The notes under the pieces are model-generated. The model made no database searches. It saw nothing but the letters and a program-made list of their open reading frames with translations, and was not told the DNA's origin. Source: an uncultured Clostridia bacterium (GTDB taxonomy: Bacteria; Bacillota; Clostridia; TANB77; CAG-508). Taken from it: DNA of 48,031 nucleotides. The position numbers were made by a program, and so were the translations under genes. The DNA is taken from contig CAKPOI010000008.1 of the NCBI GenBank assembly GCA_934169775.1, forward strand, positions 1 through 48,031, written 5' to 3'. This document shows, piece by piece, positions 40,872 through 48,031 of the stretch (position 1 is the stretch's first letter; each line of letters opens with the position of its first letter).

Positions 40872-40900
40872 TTGAATAAAATAAAAAAAAAATGTATAAT
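40872..40900 (+). promoter_or_regulatory. promoter of the 613-residue membrane protein gene
   Basis: TTGAAT (40872-40877), 17 bases, TATAAT (40895-40900), then AGGAGG and ATG 40933. Confidence 0.7.
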
Positions 40901-40932
40901 ATGCATGTACAAAAGTTAAGAGGAGGAGTAAA

Positions 40933-42774
40933 ATGATAGCTAGAAAGAAAAGACAACTAATAATGATAATTTCAATTATTGTGCCAATTATAATAGTAAT
41001 AGGAATATTAGTAGCACTATATTTAACAACAGATATGTTTAAACCAAAATATAAATTATTTGAAAAATATCTTGGACAAAATATACAAGTAATTGACGAA
41101 ATCAGTAAAAAAGAGCCATCAGAAATTAAACAAGCAGTAAATAATGGAAAGATAACACAAAATTTGAAAGCGACAATATCATACAGAGATAGTAATAACA
41201 ATATGGCAAATACATTAAATAATGCTGAAATAGATATTTCTGGACAAGCAGATAGATCAGCAGATTATAATTATCAAAATGCTAGATTGGTTTATGAAAA
41301 TTCTGATATAGCAAAATTTGAATATTTGCAAGATGGAAATGAATATGGAATAAGGCTAAATGGTATACAGCAATTTATTTCTGCAAAAAACAGTAATTTA
41401 GACGAACTTGAAGCTAATACAGGAATTTCAAAGGATAATTTAAAAATAATACCAATATTATTTAATTCTTTACATTTATCAGATTTTGTAAGTTTTACGC
41501 CAGATGAGATTCAAGTAATAACAAGTACATATTCAACTTTATTAGAACAAAATACGGAAAAGAGTAATTATACTAAGTTAGGAAATCAAAGTGTTGTTGT
41601 TAATGGAAAAACTTATAAAGCAACTTCATATACATTAAAGCAAAGTGAAGAAAAGTTAAATAATTTGATAATAACTTTATTGGAAAGAATAGAAAAAGAT
41701 GAGATTATTTTAGGAAAATTAGATACAGTACAATCTAAATTAGAAGAATATGGAATAAATGTTGGAGAAAAAAGTATAAGAAAAATTGTTACAGATACTA
41801 TAGAACGAAAAATAGAAGATATAAAAAACAATAATATAGGTCAAGACCAAACAGAAATAACGGTTTATCAGAATGCAGGACAAACAATAAAGACAATAAT
41901 AAAGACTCCAAGCAAAACATTAACATTTGATACATTAAATAAAGAATTAATACAGATTAGTTATGTGCAAGAATTAGATAATACTACACAAGAGAGCAAT
42001 ATAAAAATTGAAAGAAAAGTGGCAGATACTGTACAAAATGTAGACATTCAATATACAAAAAATATAGATGATGTTGAACAAAAAAAATTTGAAGTGCAAA
42101 TAAATCAAAATAAAAATGAAGATAAAATAGAAAATGATTATGAAATAATATATAATGTAGATGGAAATGAAGTAGACTTAAAAATTAATCAATATATAAC
42201 TTGTGTACAAAGTTTTGAAAATCAAGTAAAATTATCTGAAGCAAATAATGTAAATCTAGATGATTTGGAGCCAGAAAAGGCTAAGTTGATTGCAGAAATT
42301 GCACAAAGGAATGTAAAAAATTCAATAGGAAATGTATTAGATAAAATTAAGTTAGAAGACATTAATAATATGCTTAAAGATTTATTAATATTGAAAGAAA
42401 GTGAAATTAAATTTGAACAAAAAGAAGAAGTTGTTACAGAGGCTGAAAGAAATAGGTTTAATTCACAATTAACATTTTTTATTGGAAAAGAAGTCGATGC
42501 TAATAATGTAAATCAATTATTAAATACTATACAAGACTGTTTTTCAGATGCACAAATTTTTTACGAAGATGTTCAAGGAAGTAGTAATAAAAAGTTTAAA
42601 GGCATGATACTTGATATAAAGAGAAAAAGTAGTAATACTGAAAAAACAGCGGAAATAAAGAAAATATTAGAAGAAAATGGTAATAGTAAATTTACTATTG
42701 CAATGTCTTTTGATGAAAGTACTAAATTAATAAACAAAATAACAATTGTTTCAAATGAATTTATAAAAAAATAG
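40933..42774 (+). CDS. large single-pass surface protein, unknown function
   Basis: 613 residues: N-terminal basic stretch and one membrane segment (about 10-33), then a wholly extracytoplasmic part rich in Asn, Lys, Ile and short beta strands (for example LKATISYRDSNNNMANTLNNAEI, YENSDIAKFEYLQDGNEYGIRL, TSYTLKQSEEKLNNLIITLLERI). It resembles the DUF6583-type family of Clostridia membrane proteins in layout, but I cannot confirm this. No enzymatic motif. A perfect AGGAGG precedes ATG. The neighbouring deacetylase suggests an envelope function. Confidence 0.7.
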   Translation: MIARKKRQLIMIISIIVPIIIVIGILVALYLTTDMFKPKYKLFEKYLGQNIQVIDEISKKEPSEIKQAVNNGKITQNLKATISYRDSNNNMANTLNNAEIDISGQADRSADYNYQNARLVYENSDIAKFEYLQDGNEYGIRLNGIQQFISAKNSNLDELEANTGISKDNLKIIPILFNSLHLSDFVSFTPDEIQVITSTYSTLLEQNTEKSNYTKLGNQSVVVNGKTYKATSYTLKQSEEKLNNLIITLLERIEKDEIILGKLDTVQSKLEEYGINVGEKSIRKIVTDTIERKIEDIKNNNIGQDQTEITVYQNAGQTIKTIIKTPSKTLTFDTLNKELIQISYVQELDNTTQESNIKIERKVADTVQNVDIQYTKNIDDVEQKKFEVQINQNKNEDKIENDYEIIYNVDGNEVDLKINQYITCVQSFENQVKLSEANNVNLDDLEPEKAKLIAEIAQRNVKNSIGNVLDKIKLEDINNMLKDLLILKESEIKFEQKEEVVTEAERNRFNSQLTFFIGKEVDANNVNQLLNTIQDCFSDAQIFYEDVQGSSNKKFKGMILDIKRKSSNTEKTAEIKKILEENGNSKFTIAMSFDESTKLINKITIVSNEFIKK

Positions 42775-42910
42775 ATTATTAAATATAGGGGAAAAAATAA
42801 TTAAATATATTTTTACAAAAGAGCTTCAGTAAGGATATTATTGAAGTTCTTTGTAAGTAAATAGAAATATAATTTTTCCTAGTGGGCTTTTAGAGGGGAT
42901 GATATAAAAA

Positions 42911-43862
42911 ATGAAAGACGATGAAAATATATATAGTATGAAAACACTTGGACAACAAGAATTACTAAATAGAAGAAAAAAGACCGAATTAATGGTAGTA
43001 TTAATTATATTGCTATTTTTGCTTATTTTTATAGCTAATAGTGCAATTAGAAATATAAAAACTCAGTATGAAGCAAAAAAATATGAGAAACAAGCTATAG
43101 AATATAGTAAGGAACAAGAAAAAATACAAGAAGAACAACAAAAAGAGGAAGAAGAACAAAAAAGGATACAACAAGAAAGAATAAGAGAAAATTTACCAAT
43201 GATAACAGACAAACGGAAGGGAAAACTTTAAATCAATTTATCATTCTGAAACCAAAAGAGCTTTTTTAACATTTGATGATGGACCATCATCAGTAACATC
43301 AAGTATTCTGCAAACTTTAGATGAAAAGGGTGTAAAAGCAACATTTTTTGTATTAGGAAGTAATGCAGAAAGAATGCCAAATATGGTAAAAGAAATGTAT
43401 GAACATGGACATTATATTGCAAACCATGGTTATTCACATGTGTATTCTACTATATACACATCGCCAGAAATGGTGCTAGAAGAATTTAATAAAACTAATG
43501 AAATTGTAAAAAATGCGATAGGACAGCCTGAATTTAATTCACATTTATTCCGTTTTCCAGGAGGATTTGTAGGAGGAAAATATGCAGAAATAAAAAAACA
43601 GGCAAAGGAATTATTAAATCAAAACGATATATTTAATGTTGATTGGAATTGCTTATCAGGAGATGCAGAAACAGGGAGTCCAACTCCAGAATATATAATG
43701 AGAAGAATACAAGAAACATCATATGGAAAAAATAGTTTAGTAATTTTAATGCATGATGCACAGGCTAAAAAGGTCACTGCTGAAAAATTGCCAGAAATAA
43801 TTGATTATTTAGCAGGACAAGGATATGAATTTAAGACTTTTTATGATATTTTTGAAAAATAG
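42911..43862 (+). CDS. polysaccharide deacetylase, needs a +1 frameshift at AAA-CGG
   Basis: Two frames make one protein of 316 residues. The first (ATG 42911, ribosome site AGGGGATG region) encodes a membrane segment (about 27-47) and a Glu/Gln-rich coiled-coil ending ...ENLPMITDK, then CGG (43214-43216) and a stop five codons later. The +1 frame from 43215 reads GRENFKSIYHSETKRAFLTFDDGP..., a complete NodB-type deacetylase: TFDDGPSSVTSSIL (Asp-Asp), VKATFFVLG, HYIANHGYSH (metal His), LFRFPGGF, and LVILMHDAQ. That frame has a stop just upstream and no start codon or ribosome site before TFDDGP, so the domain can only be made by a shift. A missing/extra A in the AAA run is the alternative. 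Such enzymes modify peptidoglycan or other glycans. Confidence 0.8.
43211..43216 (+). promoter_or_regulatory. putative +1 frameshift site AAA-CGG in the deacetylase
   Basis: GAC AAA CGG AAG in the zero frame; skipping C gives GAC AAA GGA AGG GAA. The next codon after the shift is GGA (Gly), as GGT at the ytxC site. No upstream Shine-Dalgarno-like stimulator or obvious pseudoknot is seen. Confidence 0.6.
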
Positions 43863-43930
43863 AATTTAGCATTAAGAATTAAAAAATTATTGATGAAAAG
43901 AAATATATTAATTTGAGGGGAGCGAAAAAA

Positions 43931-46339
43931 GTGCCAAGAAAGAAAAAATCAAATTTAGAACCAGAATTAGAAGAAAAATTGCAATTTTTAGGTTTATCGT
44001 TGGAAAAAATACCCGAAAAAATCTTACAAGAAGAACCATTGAATTATAGAGTACCAAGGGATTATGAGGAAAATCAATATAAGCAATATAGACATATTCC
44101 TGTTGACAAAATACAAATATTGCTATCACCAACTAATAGATTAGATGATTTAAATGAAAAGTATAAAAAATCTAGTCCATTAGCTAATTATTTGGATAAC
44201 AAAAATGATGAAAATGTTGTAAGACATACTATCTTTTTGACAATGTTAAAACAAACATCAATAGAAGATATAGAAAAGATAGAAAAGGAACAAAAAAAAT
44301 TAGCTAAAGAAGTACCTTTTAGAGTAAAATTTCAAGGAATTCAATTATGGCAAATTTACTATATAGAAGCAACAGACCAATATTTTATGTTGGTTCCAAC
44401 TGGTGATGCTAATTATTCAGCATTTTTCTATTTGTTAAAGAAAAAATTAGAAAATAAATCAAATAGTACAATTTTTGCTCCGATAAGTGGAATAGGATAT
44501 TCTAGAAATTATTTGAGAAAAAGTGAGTTTAAAGAAATAGGAACATATATAGAGTTATTTGCAAATGAGTGGCCTAATATTTATGAAATATATGATAAAA
44601 ATGGTGAACTTAATATACATATTGTTGGAGAGGCAAATGTGTATGGAAAAATAAAAAGTGTATATCATATTATTTTGCATAATCAATTAGAAGCGAACCA
44701 TTTATATAAACTATTAAAAGCAATGTTTATATTGCAAACAGAATTACCAAATTATTTTTATTTTAATACAGATGTTGATAAAAATGGAGAATTACAATTT
44801 TACTGTGATGAACGCAAAATAACATATAGAGATATGGCAAATTTCATAAAAGAACAATATGCTGTTAGTGAGAGCTTAAAGGTTGATACCAATGAAAAAA
44901 TAAATCAATTTAATGAACGTTTGCAAGAATTGAAGCAAATAGCATCAGTTCAAGAAATAGAATATTTGGAGAAAGAAAAACAAATATCTACTTTTTTGGA
45001 ATGTAAAAAAACTTTTTTTGGAAAATTTAAATATTTCTTTAAATATAGTAAAAAGAACAAGAAAAAATCAAATGAAACAGAAAACAATATTGAATATGAA
45101 GATGACCATAATGAAGATAATATTTTTACAGGTAGCATGTCAGAAATTTTGAAGGCTAGAAGAAGACAAAAAGCTAGAAATTATGCAATGAAAAATAAGA
45201 AACCTGATAGTTCAAATATAGATGCCAAGAGAGAAGATAAGGAATATATAAACTTAAGTAAAAATTGTACAATAGAAGAATTAATAGAAAGCTATAGAGA
45301 ATTGCAAAAATGTGAAAATGAGCTAAAAAATGCTGTTATGGATATTAATGCAATAAAATTAAAAAATAAAAATATGGCTAAAAAAATTGAGAATGCAACA
45401 TTATTTATAAATGAAATAGATGAGCACAAAAAGAGTATTTTTGAGTTTTGGAAATATAGCAATAAAGATGAGATTTCTGTTTTACCTGAAGGAGAAGAAG
45501 AGGAATTAATTGTAACTAAAAAAATTGAGAAACAATTTGATTATTTAGAGGATTTTGAAGAATTTGCAAAAGATTTAGATAGATTGCAAAGAAAAGTTCT
45601 TACTGCAGAAGAAATGAACAGTATATATATTGCTACAACAGATTTATTAGTAGTTCTTAATAAAATAAAAAATAATACAGTTTTGCCAAAAGATATAGAA
45701 GATTCTTTAAAACAATTAAAAAAGGAATTAAAAGGCCAAAGCAGTACTGATTTAGATGATGATGAATTTGATATATTTGATGATATAATGGAAGACACTG
45801 CAAAAATTAAGAAGATAGGAAATCAAAAATATCGTGAGAATCAAAGAAATAAATTTGAAATTTTAGATGTTAATAAAATGACAAAACAGTTAGGATTTAA
45901 GTTGAATTTGGAGCAAATAATACAAACTATTAAAGATAGTTTTGGAAATGTTAAATCTCCGGAAGACATTACTATTTATAAAGCAATTAATGATGATAAA
46001 ATAGATTTTAATGATTTTAATATATTTGATTTGAATTCAGAAAATGAAATATTTGAAGCTTGTCAAAAAAATGGAAAAGAAATCAATTTCTATAAAGTTA
46101 ATTTGAAGAAAGGTGAAAATTTATTAGGTTTTACTAATATTATTTATTATAATAATCAAAATAAGACTCTTCCTTTAGGAATGGATTTTTCAACTAAAGT
46201 TATGGTTAATGTGAATGATTTGAATATTAATTTTTACAAAAAAAATACTTTTCATATTGCTAGATATGAAAAAGATGATGACGATTTTTCTGATGTTATT
46301 GTAAAAGATGTTATTGTTTATGAAGAAAAAAATAACTAA
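43931..46339 (+). CDS. large soluble protein of unknown function
   Basis: 802 residues from GTG 43931, 8 bases after GAGGGGAG (TTG 43913 lies before that site). No signal or membrane segment; very charged. An N-terminal half with alpha/beta pattern (PFRVKFQGIQLWQIYYIEATDQYFMLVPTGDANYSAFFYLLKK; YGKIKSVYHIILHNQLEANHLYKLLKAMFILQ), a Lys-rich linker, a long coiled-coil centre (about 440-560), an acidic Asp-rich patch (DLDDDEFDIFDDIMED) and a C-terminal beta region. I do not recognise it. Its placement between an envelope deacetylase and a strong terminator gives no functional clue. Confidence 0.75.
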   Translation: MPRKKKSNLEPELEEKLQFLGLSLEKIPEKILQEEPLNYRVPRDYEENQYKQYRHIPVDKIQILLSPTNRLDDLNEKYKKSSPLANYLDNKNDENVVRHTIFLTMLKQTSIEDIEKIEKEQKKLAKEVPFRVKFQGIQLWQIYYIEATDQYFMLVPTGDANYSAFFYLLKKKLENKSNSTIFAPISGIGYSRNYLRKSEFKEIGTYIELFANEWPNIYEIYDKNGELNIHIVGEANVYGKIKSVYHIILHNQLEANHLYKLLKAMFILQTELPNYFYFNTDVDKNGELQFYCDERKITYRDMANFIKEQYAVSESLKVDTNEKINQFNERLQELKQIASVQEIEYLEKEKQISTFLECKKTFFGKFKYFFKYSKKNKKKSNETENNIEYEDDHNEDNIFTGSMSEILKARRRQKARNYAMKNKKPDSSNIDAKREDKEYINLSKNCTIEELIESYRELQKCENELKNAVMDINAIKLKNKNMAKKIENATLFINEIDEHKKSIFEFWKYSNKDEISVLPEGEEEELIVTKKIEKQFDYLEDFEEFAKDLDRLQRKVLTAEEMNSIYIATTDLLVVLNKIKNNTVLPKDIEDSLKQLKKELKGQSSTDLDDDEFDIFDDIMEDTAKIKKIGNQKYRENQRNKFEILDVNKMTKQLGFKLNLEQIIQTIKDSFGNVKSPEDITIYKAINDDKIDFNDFNIFDLNSENEIFEACQKNGKEINFYKVNLKKGENLLGFTNIIYYNNQNKTLPLGMDFSTKVMVNVNDLNINFYKKNTFHIARYEKDDDDFSDVIVKDVIVYEEKNN

Positions 46340-46414
46340 TATTAATGTTATAAAAATTTGTTTATTAAAATTTTTATAGTATTCAAAAACTTTAATTGTA
46401 TATACTTATTTTTA

Positions 46415-46467
46415 TAAAAAAACATATATTTATTCTAAAAAAATAGAATTAAGATATATGTTTTTTG
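46415..46467. terminator. bidirectional terminator between 43931 gene and XRE gene
   Basis: Long A/T-only hairpin: AAAAAACATATAT...TTCTA and TAGAA...ATATATGTTTTTT around AAAAAA. It encodes the last codons (KKHIS) of the XRE gene. Confidence 0.75.
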
Positions 46468-46673
46468 TTGTTTTCAATATTAATTAAACCTACAATGTAA
46501 TCAATAGAAGTATTGTAATATTTGGCTAATGTTATTAAATGTTGAATAGGTATAGTTCTTTTTCCACTTTCATATTCAGAATAGTATTGTTGTGATATTC
46601 CTAATAAATCTGCAACATCTTTTTGATACATATCATGATCTTCTCTTAAATCTTTTAAGCGTTTAAATTTCAT
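46449..46673 (-). CDS. XRE-family helix-turn-helix regulator
   Basis: 74 residues: a compact Cro/CI-type HTH (LKDLREDHDMYQKDVADLLGISQQYYSEYESGKRTIPIQHLITLAKYYNTSIDYIVGL) and a short basic tail. A GGAGG site lies 7 bases before the ATG. It faces away from the pilin-like gene (46962); two related palindromes lie between them (46748-46763 and 46851-46866), so it may control that gene or itself. Members of this size occur on phages, toxin-antitoxin loci and as chromosomal repressors. Confidence 0.92.
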   Translation of the reverse strand: MKFKRLKDLREDHDMYQKDVADLLGISQQYYSEYESGKRTIPIQHLITLAKYYNTSIDYIVGLINIENNKKHIS

Positions 46674-46747
46674 TAATTGCCTCCATAAAAGCTAATAAAT
46701 TATTTATTTTTTAATTGTATCAAAAAATATTGAAAAAACGGAAACAT

Positions 46748-46763
46748 ACATAACAAATTATGT
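46748..46763. promoter_or_regulatory. palindrome 1, ACATAACAAATTATGT
   Basis: Inverted repeat ACATAA-CAAA-TTATGT, extended by one AT/AT pair on each side. It matches 13 of 16 bases of the second site at 46851. Candidate operator for the XRE regulator. Confidence 0.55.
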
Positions 46764-46818
46764 ATTATTACACTTTTATTACATAAAAATTAAGTTTTAG
46801 TAACATTATAAAATAATG

Positions 46819-46847
46819 TTGACACAAAAAATGAGGTGTGATATATT
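46819..46847 (+). promoter_or_regulatory. promoter of the pilin-like surface gene
   Basis: TTGACA (46819-46824), 17 bases, TATATT (46842-46847). A leader of about 108 bases follows before ATG 46962, unusually long for this window. Confidence 0.75.
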
Positions 46848-46850
46848 TGC

Positions 46851-46866
46851 ACATGATATATTATGT
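46851..46866. promoter_or_regulatory. palindrome 2, ACATGATATATTATGT
   Basis: Second copy of the ACATnAnAnATTATGT inverted repeat, covering the expected start of the pilin-like transcript, where a bound repressor would block transcription. Confidence 0.55.
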
Positions 46867-46961
46867 ACAAACAAGGACTGTATATTTTTACTTGATTTGC
46901 AAATAATATACTTATTAAGAATGTTTTTTAAAATTTGAATATTAGAAAGGAATGGAAAAAT

Positions 46962-48031
46962 ATGAATAGTAGTTTTTGTAAAAATAGAAAAGATGGGAGT
47001 GGTATTACACTTATTGCATTAGTAATAACTATCATTGTACTTTTAATACTTGCTGGAGTAACAACAGCAGCACTAAGTGGAAACAATGGAATATTAACAA
47101 GAGCAAAAGAAGCAAAGGAAAAAACAGAGCAAGCTCAAAAAGAGGAAGAACAAACTTTATCAAATATGGAAAATATTTTAAATAATGCAACAAATTTTAG
47201 TAATATAAATATGGCTGATACAAATCCAGCAGGAGCAATGCCAGCAGATGTGACAATATTAGAAAGTGATGCAAATAAGGGAATAGTAATAAAAGATAAA
47301 AATAATAATGAGTGGGTATGGGTAGAAGTTCCAAAAACAACTGTATTTTCAGATTTAACGATAGATACAACAAAAGAATTAACAGAACAAAATTATACAG
47401 ATATAAAAAATAAATTAATATCATATGCAACAACATACAGAGAAGGAAAAGTAGGACAAGGTTATAATTGGACAGATGAGTGGTATAATGGTTGCGGAAT
47501 GACTTCTGATGAATATACAATAGCTTATCAAAAAATGTTAAAGAGTGTGTATACTTATGGAGGATTCTGGATATTAAGATATGAAGCAGGAATAGAAGGA
47601 ACTACAACAGAAACAACAAATGCAAGAACAGGCTCATCAGCAAGAATAACAATAGGAACATCACCAAAAGCCGTAAGTCAAAAAGATGCAATACCATATA
47701 ACTGGGTATATTGTAGTGAAGCTCAAGCTTTAGCTAAAGAAATGACTCCAAATAGTAATTATACAAGTAGTTTAATGTTTGGAATCCAATGGGATTTATT
47801 GTGTAAATATTTAGAAGTTAAAGGAAAATTAGCAACAGCAAATATTAATTCTGATAGTAGTGCATGGGGAATTTATAGCAATGTAGGAAGAACAATAAGC
47901 AGTAACAAAGCAAAACAAACAACAAATAATGGAAGTACTTGGACAACAATAACGGGAACAAAGCCAGCAAGTAGTGTTTTATTAACAGCAGGAGCATCAG
48001 AAGAAACAAATAAAATGAATATATATGATTT
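46962..48031 (+). CDS. prepilin-like surface protein with FGE/C-type-lectin-type domain, 5' part (runs off window)
   Basis: 356 codons to the window edge. Type IV prepilin-like N-terminus: DGSGITLIALVITIIVLLIL (cleavage after Gly, Ala in place of the usual Glu at +5), a helix (LTRAKEAKEKTEQAQKEEEQ), then a domain with WVWVEVP, YGGFWILRYEAG (FGE-sulfatase-like FYIGKYEVT pattern), and a region before the edge reading NKMNIYD, which in this family is followed by LAGNVWEW. The C-terminal part, where a DGR variable repeat would lie, is beyond the window. The protein at 1-188 has the matching C-terminal end, so both may be of one target family diversified by the same template. AAAGGA is 10 bases before the ATG. 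Confidence 0.8.
   Translation, partial: MNSSFCKNRKDGSGITLIALVITIIVLLILAGVTTAALSGNNGILTRAKEAKEKTEQAQKEEEQTLSNMENILNNATNFSNINMADTNPAGAMPADVTILESDANKGIVIKDKNNNEWVWVEVPKTTVFSDLTIDTTKELTEQNYTDIKNKLISYATTYREGKVGQGYNWTDEWYNGCGMTSDEYTIAYQKMLKSVYTYGGFWILRYEAGIEGTTTETTNARTGSSARITIGTSPKAVSQKDAIPYNWVYCSEAQALAKEMTPNSNYTSSLMFGIQWDLLCKYLEVKGKLATANINSDSSAWGIYSNVGRTISSNKAKQTTNNGSTWTTITGTKPASSVLLTAGASEETNKMNIYD

Overview
The window is a low-GC, AT-rich chromosomal segment of a spore-forming member of the Clostridia (Bacillota). Spore genes (gpr, ytxC, sigK, splB-like), the Asp23/AmaP envelope cluster, nusB-xseA-xseB, and AAAGGA/GGAGG ribosome sites support this. The gene style fits an uncultivated gut lineage, but the species cannot be named from sequence alone. 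No rRNA, tRNA or CRISPR was found.

Layout. Positions 1-2750 hold a diversity-generating retroelement (DGR): the 3' end of a target gene with its variable repeat, a template repeat with its own consensus promoter, and an opposite-strand operon of a MutS-domain-I-like protein, Avd and a reverse transcriptase. 3.3-9.5 kb is an Asp23/AmaP/DUF2273-nusB-xseA-xseB-DUF212-fhs run. 9.6-15.4 kb holds gpr, a membrane protein and, on the minus strand, ytxC, a GH57 branching enzyme and a DUF4912 protein. 15.5-23.2 kb holds a tail-less FtsZ, TsaE, a transglutaminase-like protein, a P-loop/Asp23 fusion, a cytidylate kinase/PlsC fusion, TypA and TrmR. 23.3-26.3 kb is a minus-strand pair of very divergent RelA/SpoT-synthetase-like proteins lying between trmR and a U32 (TrhP-like) gene. 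27.8-31 kb holds a CadC/CadA metal module and sigK. 31-35.4 kb holds small genes, folA, a DUF4160/DUF2442 pair, an SplB homologue and dCMP deaminase. 35.5-46.3 kb holds mutS2, lepA, rlmB, two large unrecognised proteins and a polysaccharide deacetylase. The window ends in an XRE regulator facing a pilin-like surface protein that runs off the edge and may be a second DGR target.

Most unusual observation. Reading all genes by eye I found only three in-frame CGG codons. Two sit exactly where the reading frame must move +1 to give an intact conserved protein (ytxC, TTT-CGG; the deacetylase, AAA-CGG); in both, the next codon after the shift is glycine (GGN). This suggests that CGG is nearly unused or unassigned here and serves as a +1 frameshift site. 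The third CGG (codon 5 of a small membrane protein) is an apparent exception and is reported as such.

Intergenic space carries several families of long palindromic repeats (GGGGACGGAG type, AGATTG-ended type after both typA and lepA, CTAGGAA hairpins), many placed where they could end transcription.
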